64,000 nt of DNA from Stenopsyche tienmushanensis (GCA_008973525.1 WACJ01000503.1:2108001-2172000), one strand, 5' to 3'. Counted from the stretch's first letter, positions 24,582 to 39,767 are shown. The notes: generated by a model not told the origin, from the letters alone. Numbers and translations are program-made.

Positions 24582-25157
24582 GAATTAACTTGTGATTTGA
24601 AGCACTTATTATCTTCTTCGTTTGGGATCATTTTTTCACATTTTCTTCCGCCAAATGTATCAATATCAAACTACATAATATTTTCTATTAATGATTCTTC
24701 CTTTTAAGGTAATTATTGAGTGATGTGTTATATTCAAAATTAATGAAATGTTTCATATATAATAATATAAAACTAAGCTAAAATTATTGTCACAAATAAG
24801 ATCTACGAACGATTTTATTAATCATCTCCCTATTTGCTTTTTCGTATCCAGAAAATAAGAATAAGCTAGATCAGAAGTTTTAATACTTTTTATCCCCAAA
24901 ATATGTTAACACAATGAAAATGTCTAACATATCATAGATTTGAACTCAAACTTCTACAAATAAATATATGGATAAAATGTTATAAATTTTATTATACTTG
25001 TATCATCCCCGCCCTTTGATGACTTCTCTGAATCTAATTACATTTCGTTAGGAGGGATGATAAGGGGGTAGTGATACGCTTCGTTGATCGTTGTCGTTCC
25101 CATAATGCACCAGTTGCTTTTGAAGAGAAATTTCACTTATGCAAATGATAAAATTGC

Positions 25158-25173
25158 CACACACACACACACA
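25158..25173. repeat. (CA)8 microsatellite
   Basis: Eight uninterrupted CA units within a mildly GC-richer patch. Confidence 0.9.
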
Positions 25174-27949
25174 GCGCCAAAAAAGCATTGTAAAAACGAA
25201 AAATTCTTCGTTTCAGTTATTCGATTTTACATAACATCAAAGAATGCATTCATAAACTTATTTTCTTTTAAATAATGATTCAATTCGTTCGGTCCAAGTG
25301 ATGAAAATTACTCCATCATTACACATAACAATGGCGCTCCTGTATGATTTCGATGCATTCATTGCGGAGCAGGTGTTTTGAGTTTTCCCTTCGAAGGTGT
25401 TATGCAATAAAGGAATCGATGCATTTGCCTCTTTCGCAGACAACTGATATTTCATTGAAACTTTCGACTTACCAGCTGAATTATCAATGTTCGATATTCA
25501 ACATTGTATGCTATTTATATAGCAATGGATATAACAATATTAAATTACCTGTGAAAATGTACAAAAGTCAATTTGTATTATCCTTTAGAAGCATTGGAAT
25601 ATTGAGGTTTTATATCTTATTTTTTCCAAGCAGGCCAACAAATGTTACCGCAACGGTTTTCATAAGCTCGTGCCATTAATTCTGGATTGTGAGCTATAAA
25701 AATATTAAATTGTATCGAGGAACAGGAAGTTTAAGTCTTTCCAAATGTTGAGTTTAATATACTCGTATACCAAAATTATAATTCCATAATTTTTGTTGTT
25801 GTTTATAGAACCATTGGTAATTCAAAGATCACACGATCAAAGATATATTGGAAAATAGTAATGTTTTTCTGCTTTATTTAAGCACAATTGTTGCTATGTT
25901 TGACATTTATATTTGTGATAGCATAAAAACAATTATTTTCTATGTCTTTAATCATTTTTTTCAATGGTTGTTTATGAAGTGTCGCGACTGCCAAGGATAG
26001 ACCATATGGCTTATCACCTTCCCTCATATACCTTATGTTGCCATTGATGAGGGGAAAATGGGATCAGACCAAATTATTTAGAGTAAATATTTCTTATGAT
26101 CCTTATTATGTGTAGTCATATTTACACATATTAATATTAATTATTATAAATTTATCGACAAGCGAAATATATGCCAACAACGACATATTTATGACATGAG
26201 ACTTTTGATAGCTTTCAAACACTGATAAGAGCTTTTATCTTATTCAAATATGAATAAGAGTAAATTTTATTTTAAAATATGTTTAAGACTAGTTTGTTAA
26301 TAAATTTATAATAAAAAAAACATTTTTATAAGGTATTTGTTCAATAGTCCCTTCTTGATACAAGTTACAAGGGTGGTGAACAGCGGTTTGTCCCTGGAGT
26401 GCAACTGTCGTTGTTTGTCTGTCTTGACACGTGTTCAGGTGAGCATGAGCCCTAAAATATTCCAGGTCTTTGATTGTTTCCATCATACCTGTAACAGGTA
26501 ATAATTTTTAATCATTAGCTCTAACTTCAAAAGCTCAAAGCCGAATTATAAATACATGTGAATAAGTTGGTCAGCAAAATTCTAAAAATATTTTTACGTA
26601 TAAAAACTCTTTTAATATTGTATAAAAAGAATAATTAAACATACTTTTAAATAAAATTTAAACAATTTCGTTCGTTTAAGATTTCAGGTTTCGTTTCACC
26701 CCGCGCGTTGATGTCTTTTAAATACTCCCATCCATAATAAACGACTGTATAAAATATCAATGCATAAGTACAATATTTTTGGGCCTAAATACATCTCAGT
26801 AGTTCAGTGATTTATCAGTTGAACTTTTAATTAAAATATATTGGGTTCAAATCAACAGAAGGCGCCCTTATCGATTGCATTTTTAAAAACATGAAAATCT
26901 TATCAAAATAGCCAGCAATGGTCTCGTAGAAGCAACTGAAAAAAGCCAGTCAAAAAAATACGTTAATATATTGACGAACGTTTCAAAATTATGATTACAA
27001 TGGATATTTGATAGGAGTAAAAAAATATCCTGTGTTTAATAATTTTTCTTCTGATGTATGTAAATGCGGTTTATAAGGGATGGAATAACGATAGTTTCCT
27101 GGGTGAAGCCTTTAAGAATGATCGGCGCGTTCAGTTCCGGTACAACCTGCTATAAATTTTTTCAGCTTAAATCGCTCCTCTATAATATTACTACGTATCC
27201 AAAATAATATATTAAACCATAATATGTAGACAAAATTGATTCAATTTACAATTACATTTTTCGTTTCAGGAAAATTTAGCTTAGATCACTTTTTAACATA
27301 CACGTTAAGATCTACCAGATTAAGTGTTACCATTTAATCACGCAATATTTTTGCCAAAGTTCAATATTGTTATATATTCAACATTGAAAATATTAGTGTT
27401 TTTATAACTCAAATTTGTCGATGGACGTATTATACGCTTTACGAAGAAATTCGCTACCAATCTGGTTGAAAATTAAATGCAAATTGTTTTAAGTTGGATT
27501 TATTTTGATTTTAAAATAATGTAATAAACAATTTAGTAACATTTGATCTAGCTGAATTTGCGTTTCTGATTTAATTTTGTTATTTTCTGTATGTAAACCA
27601 ATATTTATTAAATGAAGATATTAAGTATAAAAATGATTTATGAACAATCTATAAGTGTCAATCTGCGGGAATAGATCTTAAATAGTTGATATATTTAATG
27701 TTTCCAAGTTGTTTCTTGCTATGCTAGATATAAAAATGTAGCCTATTGATGATTCAAATTGCACTGGTTTTTAAATGTAATACTGCAGAGTGAATTACAT
27801 ATTATCGTACATTAAAAAAAGTCATATTTATTAATATAAAAGCGTATTTGTTGCAACAGGGTTGTTCATCTTAACAAATTGTAATTTGATTCATGTTATG
27901 CAACAATAAAGAAAATCTCTGTGCATGTAAGATTTATGTAAATGTTGTT

Positions 27950-28180
27950 GCATTAATATGGCACGGGGTGTAATAGTGGTAACCATATGTGCCCCACGTG
28001 CGTGGATAAGAATGGTTAAGAGCCAGCACGCAGACCAACTGTTCGGGCAGCTGTCTTGTTATCCTCACAAGGAAAATTAATTCATTTAACCTTCCTGGGA
28101 TATCCTTGGTCTGGAATTGGAGCAATGAGGAATTAGTGAATTTCATCTGAATCGGCTTTCGGACAATGGGCTTACAATTT
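27950..28180. promoter_or_regulatory. GC-richer island, candidate regulatory element
   Basis: Contains CCCCACGTGCGTGG around a CACGTG E-box, CCATATG, and AATTAATTCATTTAA homeodomain-type cores. No credible ORF. The regulatory role is inferred from composition and context only. Confidence 0.3.
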
Positions 28181-28419
28181 TATTAAAGAGCGCTTTAATT
28201 TTATGTTATAAAAACATATAAGGAAGCTTATAAAATTTTCATCGATAAGAAAATGGATCCAAAAAGCTAGTTATTTGAATTAAATATTAAATTCAATTTT
28301 CTAGTAATAGCAAAATATTAATAATTTTTCGCAATGTCTGCCTATTTAACATCCAAAATGATGAAAAAAATATGGATAAAAGCTTCCAATCAATATTTTT
28401 TTAATTAAATGCAATATTG

Positions 28420-28780
28420 AGTATCGATGAAATCAAACATCGATAGCGATACGTTTTTTTGTCGGGCGGAAGATGGGTACGTACAGGTTTTTTTGACAAG
28501 TCGCTGGTATTATTTCTGTTCAAAGGACCATATGGTGTTTTTGGGGCGTGCTGCCACAAGTGTGCCTCAAAAGGGGATGGAAACAGAAGGAAGAGAGAAG
28601 CAGATAAGCAGCAGTTGCGAAAATTATAGTTGTAAGGAACCGCCCGCAGGGGTATATTTTGTGCTACCAAGAATGATGACTCAAATTTAATACGCATTTT
28701 ACCTCCGCTGTTGCGAAATTACTGTGACAAAAATTAATAAACGTCTTCGGAAGGCCCTCCCATCATGACATTTCTAACAA
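28420..28780. promoter_or_regulatory. GC-richer island, candidate regulatory element
   Basis: About 360 bp of balanced composition with open frames on both strands (98 codons on -, 87 on +), neither resembling a known protein. CATCGATAGCGAT repeats ATCGAT-type cores at its left edge. Either a conserved non-coding element or a relic of something unrecognised. Confidence 0.3.
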
Positions 28781-31700
28781 AATCACACTAATTTCAACCA
28801 CAGACAGTAGAAATTGAATTAACAGTTAAGGGTTTAGTTCAAAGCGTTTGGCTTTTTTATGAATCATCCCCAAATGTTGTACATTCGAATGATATGATTT
28901 ATTTATAACAAAATTTAAATAAAAGTTAATCAAACAGGATTCTTATCAGATAATTATCACAAATCAATCCTTATAATCTTGTCTTTATTTGAATTTCAAT
29001 TGTCAAGCCTAAAACCGAATATTTTGCACAAAGGAAAAAATAGAAAGGTCCACAAAACCACAATTTATATAATAAACTCATGCAACATATGCTCGTATCA
29101 TAAAGAAAACCACAATACACGAAACGTTGAAACATAATTATTTATTAAATTTACTTTTTATACACGATCAATGGAAATCATTTTTATGATATTTTTGTAT
29201 GTATTTATGACCTAAAACCTTATAAGTTTAAGCGCATTATAATCATGATTACGTTTATAAAATGAAAACATGATGTTAATGAAATTAATCATCGTCCATA
29301 GACAAACGGGATGTTATTCTACTTTTTTATTTGAAATTGATCATATAAAATATTATCTAAGATATAGACATTAATTATTTAAGTTTACAGCATAAAATAT
29401 TGCTATTATAAGTGATTTGAACGGGACTATTCTGATAACCATATCCTAGCAATATATCATATATGAAATGACAATATAAAAAACCCTCCTTTCTCAAAGT
29501 AACTCCTTTAGAAATCGCAATTCTTAGTAATGACTAGTTTTATTATAAAAAAATGAAACTAACATATAGAAAATCAATGCGTATATATTACTATTAATAA
29601 TTGATTGAATTTTATGACCAAGCAATAGATGTTTTGGATAGATTTTTCCAACATACGACGTTGTAAAATTTCAATTTCATATTTAAAAAAAAGCTTTTAG
29701 ACTTGTTCATGCATTTAAATATCTGTATGTAAATAACTATATGATGTTCTTAATTATTTTAATGATATGGGCAAGATGAGCTAATTCACCAGAAATACTT
29801 TGAAAGATGATGCTACATTTCGACAAAATCCATAAAGAATCTTAACTAAAATTGGAGCAGAAATACAAGCTGCATAAATGAAAAACAGAAGAAGATAAGA
29901 AATTTCAACAATAATTGTATTTGATTGAACGCAAAATTTCTATCCATTCATGTAAGTGAACCATTGTGTAAAAATGAATTCATTCCTTTAGATTGCAAGC
30001 TATATTTTTTCAACTTTGATGGTTGATCAAACATAAAATCGTGTGTATTTTATTAAAATACATACTAAATTGTAAATTATTTAAATACATATTTATAAAA
30101 ATCATTAAATTATCCATCCTTCCCACTGCATCAAATTAATAGGTATAATGTTCATATCTGCATTATTAGCTTATTATTGATTGTGATTATACTTAATTGT
30201 CTATTTCTATTACTAAGTACTTAAATTCTACTGTGATGTCCTGATTAATATCGTGAAAGTATTATAAAAAAATCGCTATCACAATATAAAATCATCTTTA
30301 TGTATAGATTCTGGGTGACCTTTTTAAAATATCTCTTGGAAATATAATTCCGTATAATGACTTTATTCTTGTCAAAGAAGCTCAAAAGTCATCCTAAATT
30401 TTTTGATTGACTCATATACAATAATAGTTCAATATGGACAATCAATGGTCGTTTCAATCTATAAAATTATATATCAAAGTTAAAATAATTCTGGACGAGG
30501 AAAATTTTGATCCAATTGCTATATTATAAAGGCGCCTTCTGGACTATTACATTAAGTGTCTACATCTTTATTGCTTTCGGAAATTTAGGCCTTCTGTCTA
30601 TGTTCTACGATCGATTCAATTGGTCGACAAAATATTTACAAATAATATTCGTTCGCCAAACCGAAAATAAATTGCTCATATACCACATCATGGAAAAAAA
30701 TAGTCGGTGTACGTCTCGCCTATTCGTTTGCCATTCATCACTCTTCACAGCGGGAATCCACTTAACAACAAATCACACCTTCCGCACTTCTTGAAAGTGT
30801 CATGCATTTCAGTGATGTTCGCATTTTTATCACATCATCATCTATTGATGTCATTCCGTGATTGAAATGGCTTAGAACTGGCGCTATTAAATTTTGATAT
30901 ATCGGCTTACTTAAAATTTTGAATGGAAGGCACTTTCAAATGATGGCGAATGGTCCGAACAAGCAATCAAGACTGGAGTACCGACGAATAAAGACATGTT
31001 TAGATTTTAGAAAACCATTGTAAATTATATCGACATTCAAGAAAGATTACTAGAAAACATAAATAATAAAGTCTGTTCACGATGGATATTATTACAAATT
31101 TGGAACAGTGATAGATAAAATATATATCAAATTTATTAACAAAACTCTTCTTCGTTAGCGTGACATTCGTTATATATAAGATGTCATATCCGTAAACGTA
31201 GCGAACCTCCATGGAAATCTTTTCTATGAATAAAAGATTTTAATTAGGTGTTTTTTTTTTGTCTTTTGAATATTTTTATACTTAGGGAGAAGATCTATTT
31301 CTAGACAGCGATGAAACTATCATTCATTTTAAATAATATTTAAGTTTTTGTAGTATTATCCGATCTTAAAATCGTCTCAGTTTATGCTTCTTCCTATTAA
31401 AAAATCAGAGCAAACCTGAATAGAGACGATCGATATCAAATATAATAATTTTTCAATCACACAAATTTATTTGAACGGTGAGATTTTATTCCACAGTCTG
31501 GATTTGTATCCAAACCTATGTACATAACAAGTGTCAAAAAATAAACCACCACTATACCAACACTTGATCAATCTGAATATTATAAGTATTTCAAAAATTT
31601 AAGCATTTTTTGCTGCCAAACGCAACGTTGATAAATCATTCATTAGAGAATTTAGACCAGAAAAAAGGCGATTTAAAACAGCAACCCTTGACTTGGGGTA

Positions 31701-32053
31701 GATGGATAGACTTGATGAGCTTTTGCGATTTATAACTTAACTTTAAGGTCCGAAACCTTTGTGTGTGGTGCCGCTTGGTGGCCTCATAATAAATTCCTAT
31801 TTAGTTCCGCTTAATTTACGCCGGCCTCTTAAATTTCGACAGTCCTACTACATATATGGGAATTTTTTAAAGTAATTCTATAAAACTCTAAAAATATTTT
31901 TATTTATTATAATCAATACCATAATCACAGCAAATTGTATTTGAAAAAAATTGAAATTAAATTACAAAAATAAAAAATATTAAGGCTTAATGTCGTGATA
32001 GTATATGAGACATACATTTATCATAATAAAAAAACACAAAGATTAAGCACTAC

Positions 32054-32134
32054 GGTGCAAAATTGGATCCAAAAAACCACCCTGCTTAATAACCGTGAAG
32101 ATTTTAACGGGTTCAATTTTTAATATTTTGCACC
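32054..32134. repeat. Short inverted repeat, 81 bp
   Basis: GGTGCAAAAT at 32054-32063 and ATTTTGCACC at 32125-32134 are perfect reverse complements. Further inside, TTGGATCC and GGGTTCAA partly extend the pairing. Could be a tiny MITE or a hairpin. Confidence 0.45.
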
Positions 32135-32279
32135 CCATAAACAGTAGAAAACATAACAGTTATTTTTAACGACCTGTGTAGAAATATTATGACATAAATC
32201 CTTCACACATATAACCGTAACAAATCCGACTAAAATTAAAAATCGCATACTAAAAATTCGAACTAAATTAATAAAGGGA

Positions 32280-32500
32280 TCGGTTTTGTGCTAGCGTTCT
32301 TTTGGGCGAATTTCTTAGCTTTGATCACACGAATAAATTAACAGTAATTATATGACCACATTCAGCCCGAAGTAATCATCGTGTCATGCTTTTGTCGAGA
32401 TTTGAGGTTTCAAAGGAAGTAGTCGTCCCTCATCACGGAAATTATGCCTGACAATCACGCCGATGGAAAATAATGACCGTGAAGAAATAAATGCGGCAAT
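32280..32500. promoter_or_regulatory. GC-richer island, candidate regulatory element
   Basis: Holds CTTTGATC (TCF-like), CAGTAATTA and GGCAATTAATTAC homeodomain-type cores in about 220 bp without a reading frame. Function is inferred. Confidence 0.3.
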
Positions 32501-35500
32501 TAATTACAAATATTTAAGAGATTTGCTGATTATCATTACATTAAGTTTACAGATGCTATCGACTCTTTTTAGATCCAAGGGCTCAGCCAAAATCTTCATT
32601 ATTATCTTACAAATTGCTAGAATAGAATAAGCTAAATGAAAAATTGACAAAACTTTCAATGTAATTAGGAAGGCATTAATATAGTAAATGATCACGGGGT
32701 TGATTGAAGATTTGATGAAATTATGATGCGGAAAGTAACATTGACACAATGCTTGTTTTCAAAGCGTTCTTACGGATGTTCAGACGACAGAAGATGCTGT
32801 TAAGCATTTATCAATATAATAACGTGCACATTAAGTATGAATGGCTCGAATTAGCGTTTTCATGTTTCTTATCGGCGTTGTGCATAACAACAATTTTGTA
32901 ACCATGGTTGTATTTTCTGTCACATTTACGAATTTTAAAAGATGACTTTCCTTTGTACGATGACAAAGTTTATTGGCGGACCCGAGTGTTAAATCTTCTT
33001 TCGCTCTTTATGCGATTCAATTGAACAGGTCTGTTGTGGTAAAATGTATAATTTCTGTACAAGTGCTCGACATTATGTCCTTAAGAGTAATAATGTCTTT
33101 TAAAAAGCCGTTTGCTGGATCGCCTTCCGTCTTTAGAGCCGACATTGTAAGAATCGCAGTGTAACATTACGCTAAATGTTGCTATCAAGTGCGACGTTAA
33201 AATTGCATTTTAATCTTTATGCTGGATCATTTTGAAGAATGCACATCATTTTCGAGCGGAGGTTTTATTTTTTGAAACTAAATATGTGTACGATATAAAT
33301 TATTCGGAGCCCTTTGTCGTCACACCATTTAAGGGATGGTCAATATTTTAGTCTATTGACCACTGTTGGCTCCTCGTCGGATGCTTTCGACTAATAAAAC
33401 TGTCACTCTCATTGAGTGATGGTTAATAAAATTGTTTTTTTACCAATGGAGAACATGGCTAAAGATGGTGTGAAATAGGACAGATATGGTGCCACTCATA
33501 AAACCAACTGATTGACAGCCTAAACGAGCTTTCGTCTGGAATATACTCTTTCAATACATTTATTTTTTAATATAATAACATTGATGGGTAGCCCTGGATT
33601 TTGTATCGTGATCGACAATCGCATTTTCAATTGAAATAGCATAATTAGAAATCAATGAAATTGCTCCATCATGACCGGGATTTGAACTTGACGACACTGA
33701 AGCATTAATTTTAGGTGTAATCATGATTCAATATGCATGTTCTTCATGGACTTCTAAAACTGTTCTTAATTACAAGTAAGTCACCGTTAGATATATGAAT
33801 TTAAAGATCCAGTTAGAGCAATTTTATTATAATTTTTGATTATTTAATATTAACATTATATGCAATAATTCATAATTAGCAAAAAAAAAAATAGGACGAA
33901 ATTTAAGAAATTGCTCATTGATATAATGATTTTTCTGGCAAATCTATAGGTGATTTTATCTGGATTTAGCATTTTTCTTCGAAATTATTTTATACACGAT
34001 GATTTAAACTCATACTTTAACAAAAATAGTCCAAGAACTCATCCTCTACATTAATATTTGTACAATGATATATAATATCATTAAATTAATTGATTACTAT
34101 AATTATTCATGAATAAAATCCTAAGAATATAATTCAAGCATATACTAATATCTTATGAATCGCTATATTTATCAAAATTAAATGCTAATCAACTCAATTA
34201 CTTTGTACACCATATTTTATAAAAAAAACCTCAAAAAAAAGATTTCATTCTAAGACATCTCTGTTATCTTTATTATAGAATATTCTAGGAATCGCAAATG
34301 CTTTTTGTGGCATTAAAAGCGTAAAAAGCATGTTTATATAAGTGTTATAGATATATTCACTACGCTTATATTGAAAGCTCTGTTTCGCATCAGATAAAAA
34401 TGCAATAAAAATAAACTATGAGGGCTCCTATTAATGACGTTCGAAAACTATTAGCAAATTGCCACCAAAAAATATCATCGACAATTAAGATCTTGCTTGT
34501 CGACAATAAATGTCACACGTGCCTGGAGCTTTCGATGCGATTTATTGCGAATATAAAGGCCGACCAACACGCACCCGCCATTACGACCCTATGTCCCAAA
34601 AGCGAAAATAGTGTCCATCAGCAGTAGAAAGCTTCTTGATGGATTTTGATTTACGCAGCTGACCTCCGTTTCGAAATTGTTGGGGGCTGCAAAACATACA
34701 ATTAAATCAATTTATAGCGATCGGTTGCTTTTGCGGTCCGCACTAATTATCATCTAGGACGCCCACAGTTTTGCTAATGTTCAAAATAGCATTAGATATA
34801 ACATCGACGATGAAAAAATGTTATAAACGTGCTTTACCATGGTATAATCATATATTTCCAAAATTACGCATTGGGTGGTATAAAACTGCCTTCCGAATCG
34901 ACGGACGAACGATGAAGCTTTTTCAATTATTCAAGTCTTCAATGATTATCGACAGCACAAACATTTGATTGGATTTATAGACTAACCCTTAAAACACCAC
35001 ATTCGTTTGGATAATCTTTTAATATGTGGGGAAAAATTGAAATAAAATTAATATCCACTGAAAATAATATTTAACGAAGATTCAAACGTAGATAATTTCA
35101 ATTCAATGTCTTGAAAATATTTATAGATATTCAATTAAATTATCCATCGTTGTATAAACATCAGCTGAGCTTTTTAATAAACATTCGCTACCCCAAGTTA
35201 TAAGAGCTTTTCTTTCAAGCAAGTATGATTGATACATTTTTTCGTTGTTAATATTTATTTATTATATTTTCTCATCTCAAAATTACATTCAATGATTTCT
35301 CAAGGATTTATCCAAATATGACAGTGATTCATAATTAATATTTTATTATATGCAGCCGACGTATCACCGACAATGTTATTGATTGTTGTTAGTCATTAAG
35401 ATTTAAATAATAATACAAAGCGTTAACAAGCAATATAAAAGACTTTGGTGTTATATCTCCGTATTTCAAAGTCATTTTAGAATATGGTTGATTTTTAACT

Positions 35501-35569
35501 TTCGATAAATAGATTATTTTATTTGGATAGTTTCGGGATTATTAGTTTCTATGATAAGTTTGTGCGGCA

Positions 35570-36300
35570 TTGTGGTCATAATGATTGATATTTGAAAGGG
35601 CAATACAGCACGCGCTTCCATAGGCGTGTCTCCGCTACAAAAAAATAATAATGAGGATTCCCTTCGGGATAAAGTTATAAATATGCGAGGTTATTGGAAT
35701 CGAACCCTCTTCGGCTTGAAGGGCGAACTGGGCGGATCGACACCAATCGGCCCAACCCCCTCGATATCGCCAAAAATCTGCCAAATCGAGCAATACCATT
35801 ATGATTTCGATTTGTCGCCCGCAAAAAAAAAAAAACAACGCAATGAAGGGAAGTTGCGATTTTCGACGGTGAAAATAAAAAAATGATCCAATTTCGAAAT
35901 TGACATTTTCATTGGGTCCTAATTCGACTTTTTGCGAGTGTTTTTTGTCGATCCCCATACAAAAAGAATGGTAATCCATTGTCTCGGGGCGACACGGGCC
36001 GTGTCGGCGCCATTAAGCCGTGAGCGGCGGTCTCAGGTTTTATAAGCCGTCATGCCGGCGAAGAGTCCCTAAAAGCCTACTTTGTAATATGCTTGCCGGA
36101 CTGACATAATTTCGCCATTAATCCCATAATCTATCACCAAAATTATGTCGCCGAGGATAAATGCTGTCGGTGTCAGTGAGGTCCTGTGTGTCTTTCTAGC
36201 ATAAATTTCGCACAGGCAACTCCACTTGATTATATAATAGCTCTCGGTGTGTGAGAAAATTTATGGACTAATCATTTCGAGCATCTATTTAGAATTAATC
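35570..36300. promoter_or_regulatory. Largest GC-rich island, candidate regulatory element or CNE cluster
   Basis: About 730 bp that rise sharply above the background; 36001-36060 alone has 37 G/C of 60. It holds the bicoid/orthodenticle-type TAATCCC at 36119-36125, several CATAAT/ATTATG cores and a poly-A run at about 35823-35835. Frames of 86 codons (+) and 114 codons (-) overlap in antisense and match nothing known, so I do not call a gene. It could also be an unrecognised exon or a degenerate element. Confidence 0.35.
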
Positions 36301-36799
36301 CTGTCATGCTTATATAGTAAATGGGTATGTTTTTGTCAAAGATTGCGGGGTGGTTGTGGACTTTCAAAGTAGTGCCGAGACCACCTAACTTTGTGATCTT
36401 ATCAAGGCTGAGCAAAAATATATTTTGCAACAATTTTTCATCAAAACGTATTTGAAAAAAGCGTCGATGTTTGAAACGATCTTAAGTTTATACGATTAAC
36501 AAAAGGGTGAGATGAACATCGCCACTCATTTCCTGTTCACCCTTTTCGATAAAAAAGTTTTGCAATAAAATTATATAAGGACCACCATGACTACTTCCTG
36601 TTCATTTTTAGAAAATCACGTGTATCATTAGGAGAATTGTTATTATTTTTAAAATTAATTAACCCGCTGCATTCATACTGATTTTTAATATTTACGACAG
36701 AATTATCCAAATTTAAATAAAACAATAATTTTCTATGGGACTTTCGTGTACTTTTTAAAAATTAAAGCAAAATTAGAATTATTATTTTTAGTCAATCCA

Positions 36800-36965
36800 T
36801 ACTTAATATTGCAATGTTTTGGAAATTGCAAAAAGTCAAGTTCCCGCAGTACAACTTAATACACGTCTATTGAAGCCCTAGCCACCTTGTATCAAAAGTA
36901 GACGACGTTTATTGAACAATAATTAATGTAAACTCCTTGTAGACAAAAAACCAGCTTTGTAACCA
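36800..36965 (+). repeat. Dispersed repeat, copy 2
   Basis: Same orientation and core as 16864-17030 (CTTGTATCAAAAGTAGACGA), about 20 kb away. Both copies also share TACTTAATA and CAAGTTCC upstream of the core. Non-coding, family unknown. Confidence 0.7.
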
Positions 36966-37959
36966 AATAAGTAAATTTTGTGTTAAATTTAACTCTCTAC
37001 CTTTAAATAATCAGATGATTAATATTAGTATTTTATAGAAATTACAATATATTGCGATTCTTATTCAATATTCACTAAAAGTACATAAAATATCCTACTT
37101 GCTATTCTTTTATGTAAAAGACGTTGAACAACCATCACACCTTTACAGGATTTTATATGTTTGATTACAGATTTAACGCTTTAAAAAGACAAAATTGTCT
37201 TTTACAAAGATAATTATTTAACAGCCAAATAAAACAATTTAAATATCCATTCAGAAGATCATATTAAAATTTTCGAACATTAATGAATTTTAAACTTAGT
37301 ATTTAATTTGACTCACGTGCGCTCTTCAGTTTTTGATTTAAAGATTTAGTCCGTTTTTCCGCCATAAATTAATAGCAATGCCAGACAGTCATTATACCTA
37401 GTTATACGAATCCTATGACTTGTAATATTAATTCAATTTGCCGTGCAAATTATAGTGATCGCCAAGGATTGAATTAAGTGGAGAGGCAAAATGAAATGGT
37501 TTATATCCTGCAGTCTATTTCTGTCCATTAGTAGCACTAGGGCACACTTCTTGGTAATTTTGACACATTAACGAAAAATTGTGACTGGTCTTTTAGCATG
37601 GGTAAAAAATGTAGAGAAATCCAATGTTATATAATAAAAAAAGAGAAGGATGAATAAATATGTCTTTCTCATCAAAAATATTTTGATCTAATAGAATAAC
37701 TTTAGTCATCAGGATATTCAAGCAAAAAATGTTGCATTTATACATTTTTACATTTTGGTTACAATATTCTATATTTTTTGTCTATTTGGCGTTCAGAAAA
37801 CCGCAAATCGCATGTCATTTTTGGTCCTTTCTGGGTAAATTGATATTTGATTCAACCGCAATTTTTTTCTGCAAAAACATCAAAATGACAGTCTAATTTC
37901 ACTTTGATTGGGCATATAATTAATCATAAAAAAAATGGTTTTGTCAAGCACTTTTACAA

Positions 37960-38430
37960 TTTTTCGACTATCACGCTTTGTCTCACTCGATGACAATAAA
38001 TGATCATAATCGATAAACACTAAATAGGAAGCGGAAGGATGTCCTACAAATTCGACACAAAAATGTTTTAATATTTCACCAGCGGAAGGGTACGCTCCAA
38101 AGGACCTCTATATATATGGTTTGCGGATTTCCAATACATTAAGCAATTTCATTTGACATCCTTTGTCCGATCTTCGACGAGAAAAATCTCTTTTCAATTA
38201 TTCTGATATTGTGACACATTAATACGAGATGTACACTTTTTTCCTGCCGCATCGAGCAGATTGTGGTGAAATAATATATGGAGATGGCACAAGAATCGTC
38301 ACATAGCCGGGTGCTATATTTGTAAGGCTTCACCGGCACATGTCCCTCGGTAAATAAATTAATTGTCCGTAAATTGGGCGAAAACCTGATCGGCCCGATT
38401 AACTCGTCCGTATCGAATGACCATTTAAAG
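37960..38430. promoter_or_regulatory. GC-richer island, candidate regulatory element
   Basis: Includes ATTGTGGTGA (Runx-like TGTGGT), AATCGATAAACA (Cdx/forkhead-like) and AATTAATTG in a stretch without credible coding. Inferred only. Confidence 0.3.
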
Positions 38431-39767
38431 ACCGATTTGTGGCTTACATGATCAAACTTAACAGTAGACTTGCTAACTTATAAATTTGTCGTATATTTTA
38501 AGACACAGGAAGGAAAAAATCGAATGATTCACTCTTTATCCCATTCGAAAAATATCAATCTAGATATTGGTTATTATATTAAATATTATCCCTGTAACTT
38601 TATAGTTTGGATGAGTTCAAATCTTTGTATGAAGAATATGCCAAAATATGACCCAACTAAATACTATGAAAGATCAATTTATTCCTAGTTCAGGATATGA
38701 TCATTTGATTATTATACAGATTATCAACATAATCTTTATGCATGCTTTCTTTCTTTATCGAGTTCAAAATTTATTAACTGTAAATGTACTATATTTTTTG
38801 AATATTCACAACAAATCCCATAATCAATTTGTATACCGATGTATGTCTTTTATATTATTATTGAAAGTTTTCGAATCATTCGACATTTTCACAAATTCTC
38901 TCTATTGTTAGTCGACATCCTCAAGTCAGCCTTTTATATCCTTATTGATCCACATAATGATCTTCTTCCTTTCGGATCTTAATACCTACAAAATTTATTA
39001 TCAACTCAAGATTTTTTGTAAATTCCAAAATATCATGGTCATATTTATTAAATTTATAAAAAATATTGTAAATTAAAAAAATCGTCTTATTTAATTAAAT
39101 TAAAAATACTTTACGATTTTATTTTTGAGGGATCATTATCAACCATTTTAACATGATGGAAAGATCAAATGACAATACGAATTAATAAAACAAGGATCGA
39201 CAATAAATTGATCAAATAATTCTATCAAAAATAAATATTTATCAAACACTGTTCACAAAAATAGAGCAAAAATAGTCTACTGTATTAACATAGTTGCATT
39301 GGTTCATTATGAGCACGATTATAGAGAGCAATCATACAATTATTCAATATTTTTGTGATAATAGCGATAGCACTAAATTTTAGCATTATGAATTTACAAT
39401 CCTTTTGAATCAGAAAAAAACTGTGTATTTTCGATTATCAGTTTTCGCTGACTTATCTATTATGATGATATAATTTTACTCGTCTCTTTTAAGATCCCAG
39501 TTGATTTGCTTGCGGAATCCGTGGAATTTCATCGCATTTGCGTGATATGAGGATGAAAAATGATTCGTTTTCAAAAATTTCCCCATCTGCGCCGGTCGAG
39601 TTTTTGTCTTCCCTCGGGATTCATCTTACACGTATCTTTTTAATCGCGGTATGTAGCGTGAGGTTACAAATTATAATTATGTGCAAACGGCACGTCGACA
39701 AGTATTTATGCCAGGTGTAAATTTACTATGCTGAGATTTTTCCCATAAAACCCGAGGAGGAGTACAG

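Noticed and set aside
30507..30794. 95-codon plus-strand ORF with hydrophobic N-terminus
   Set aside because: No splice context, domain or codon pattern distinguishes it from chance.
33660..33700. Minus-strand AGTTCAAATCCCGG as another tRNA-like unit (similar GGTTCAAATC strings near 24000 and 26850)
   Set aside because: Box-B-like words alone, without acceptor pairing or a plausible box A at the right distance.
35626..35979. 86- and 114-codon frames on opposite strands of the GC-rich island
   Set aside because: They overlap in antisense, resemble nothing known, and are explained by few stop codons in GC-rich DNA.
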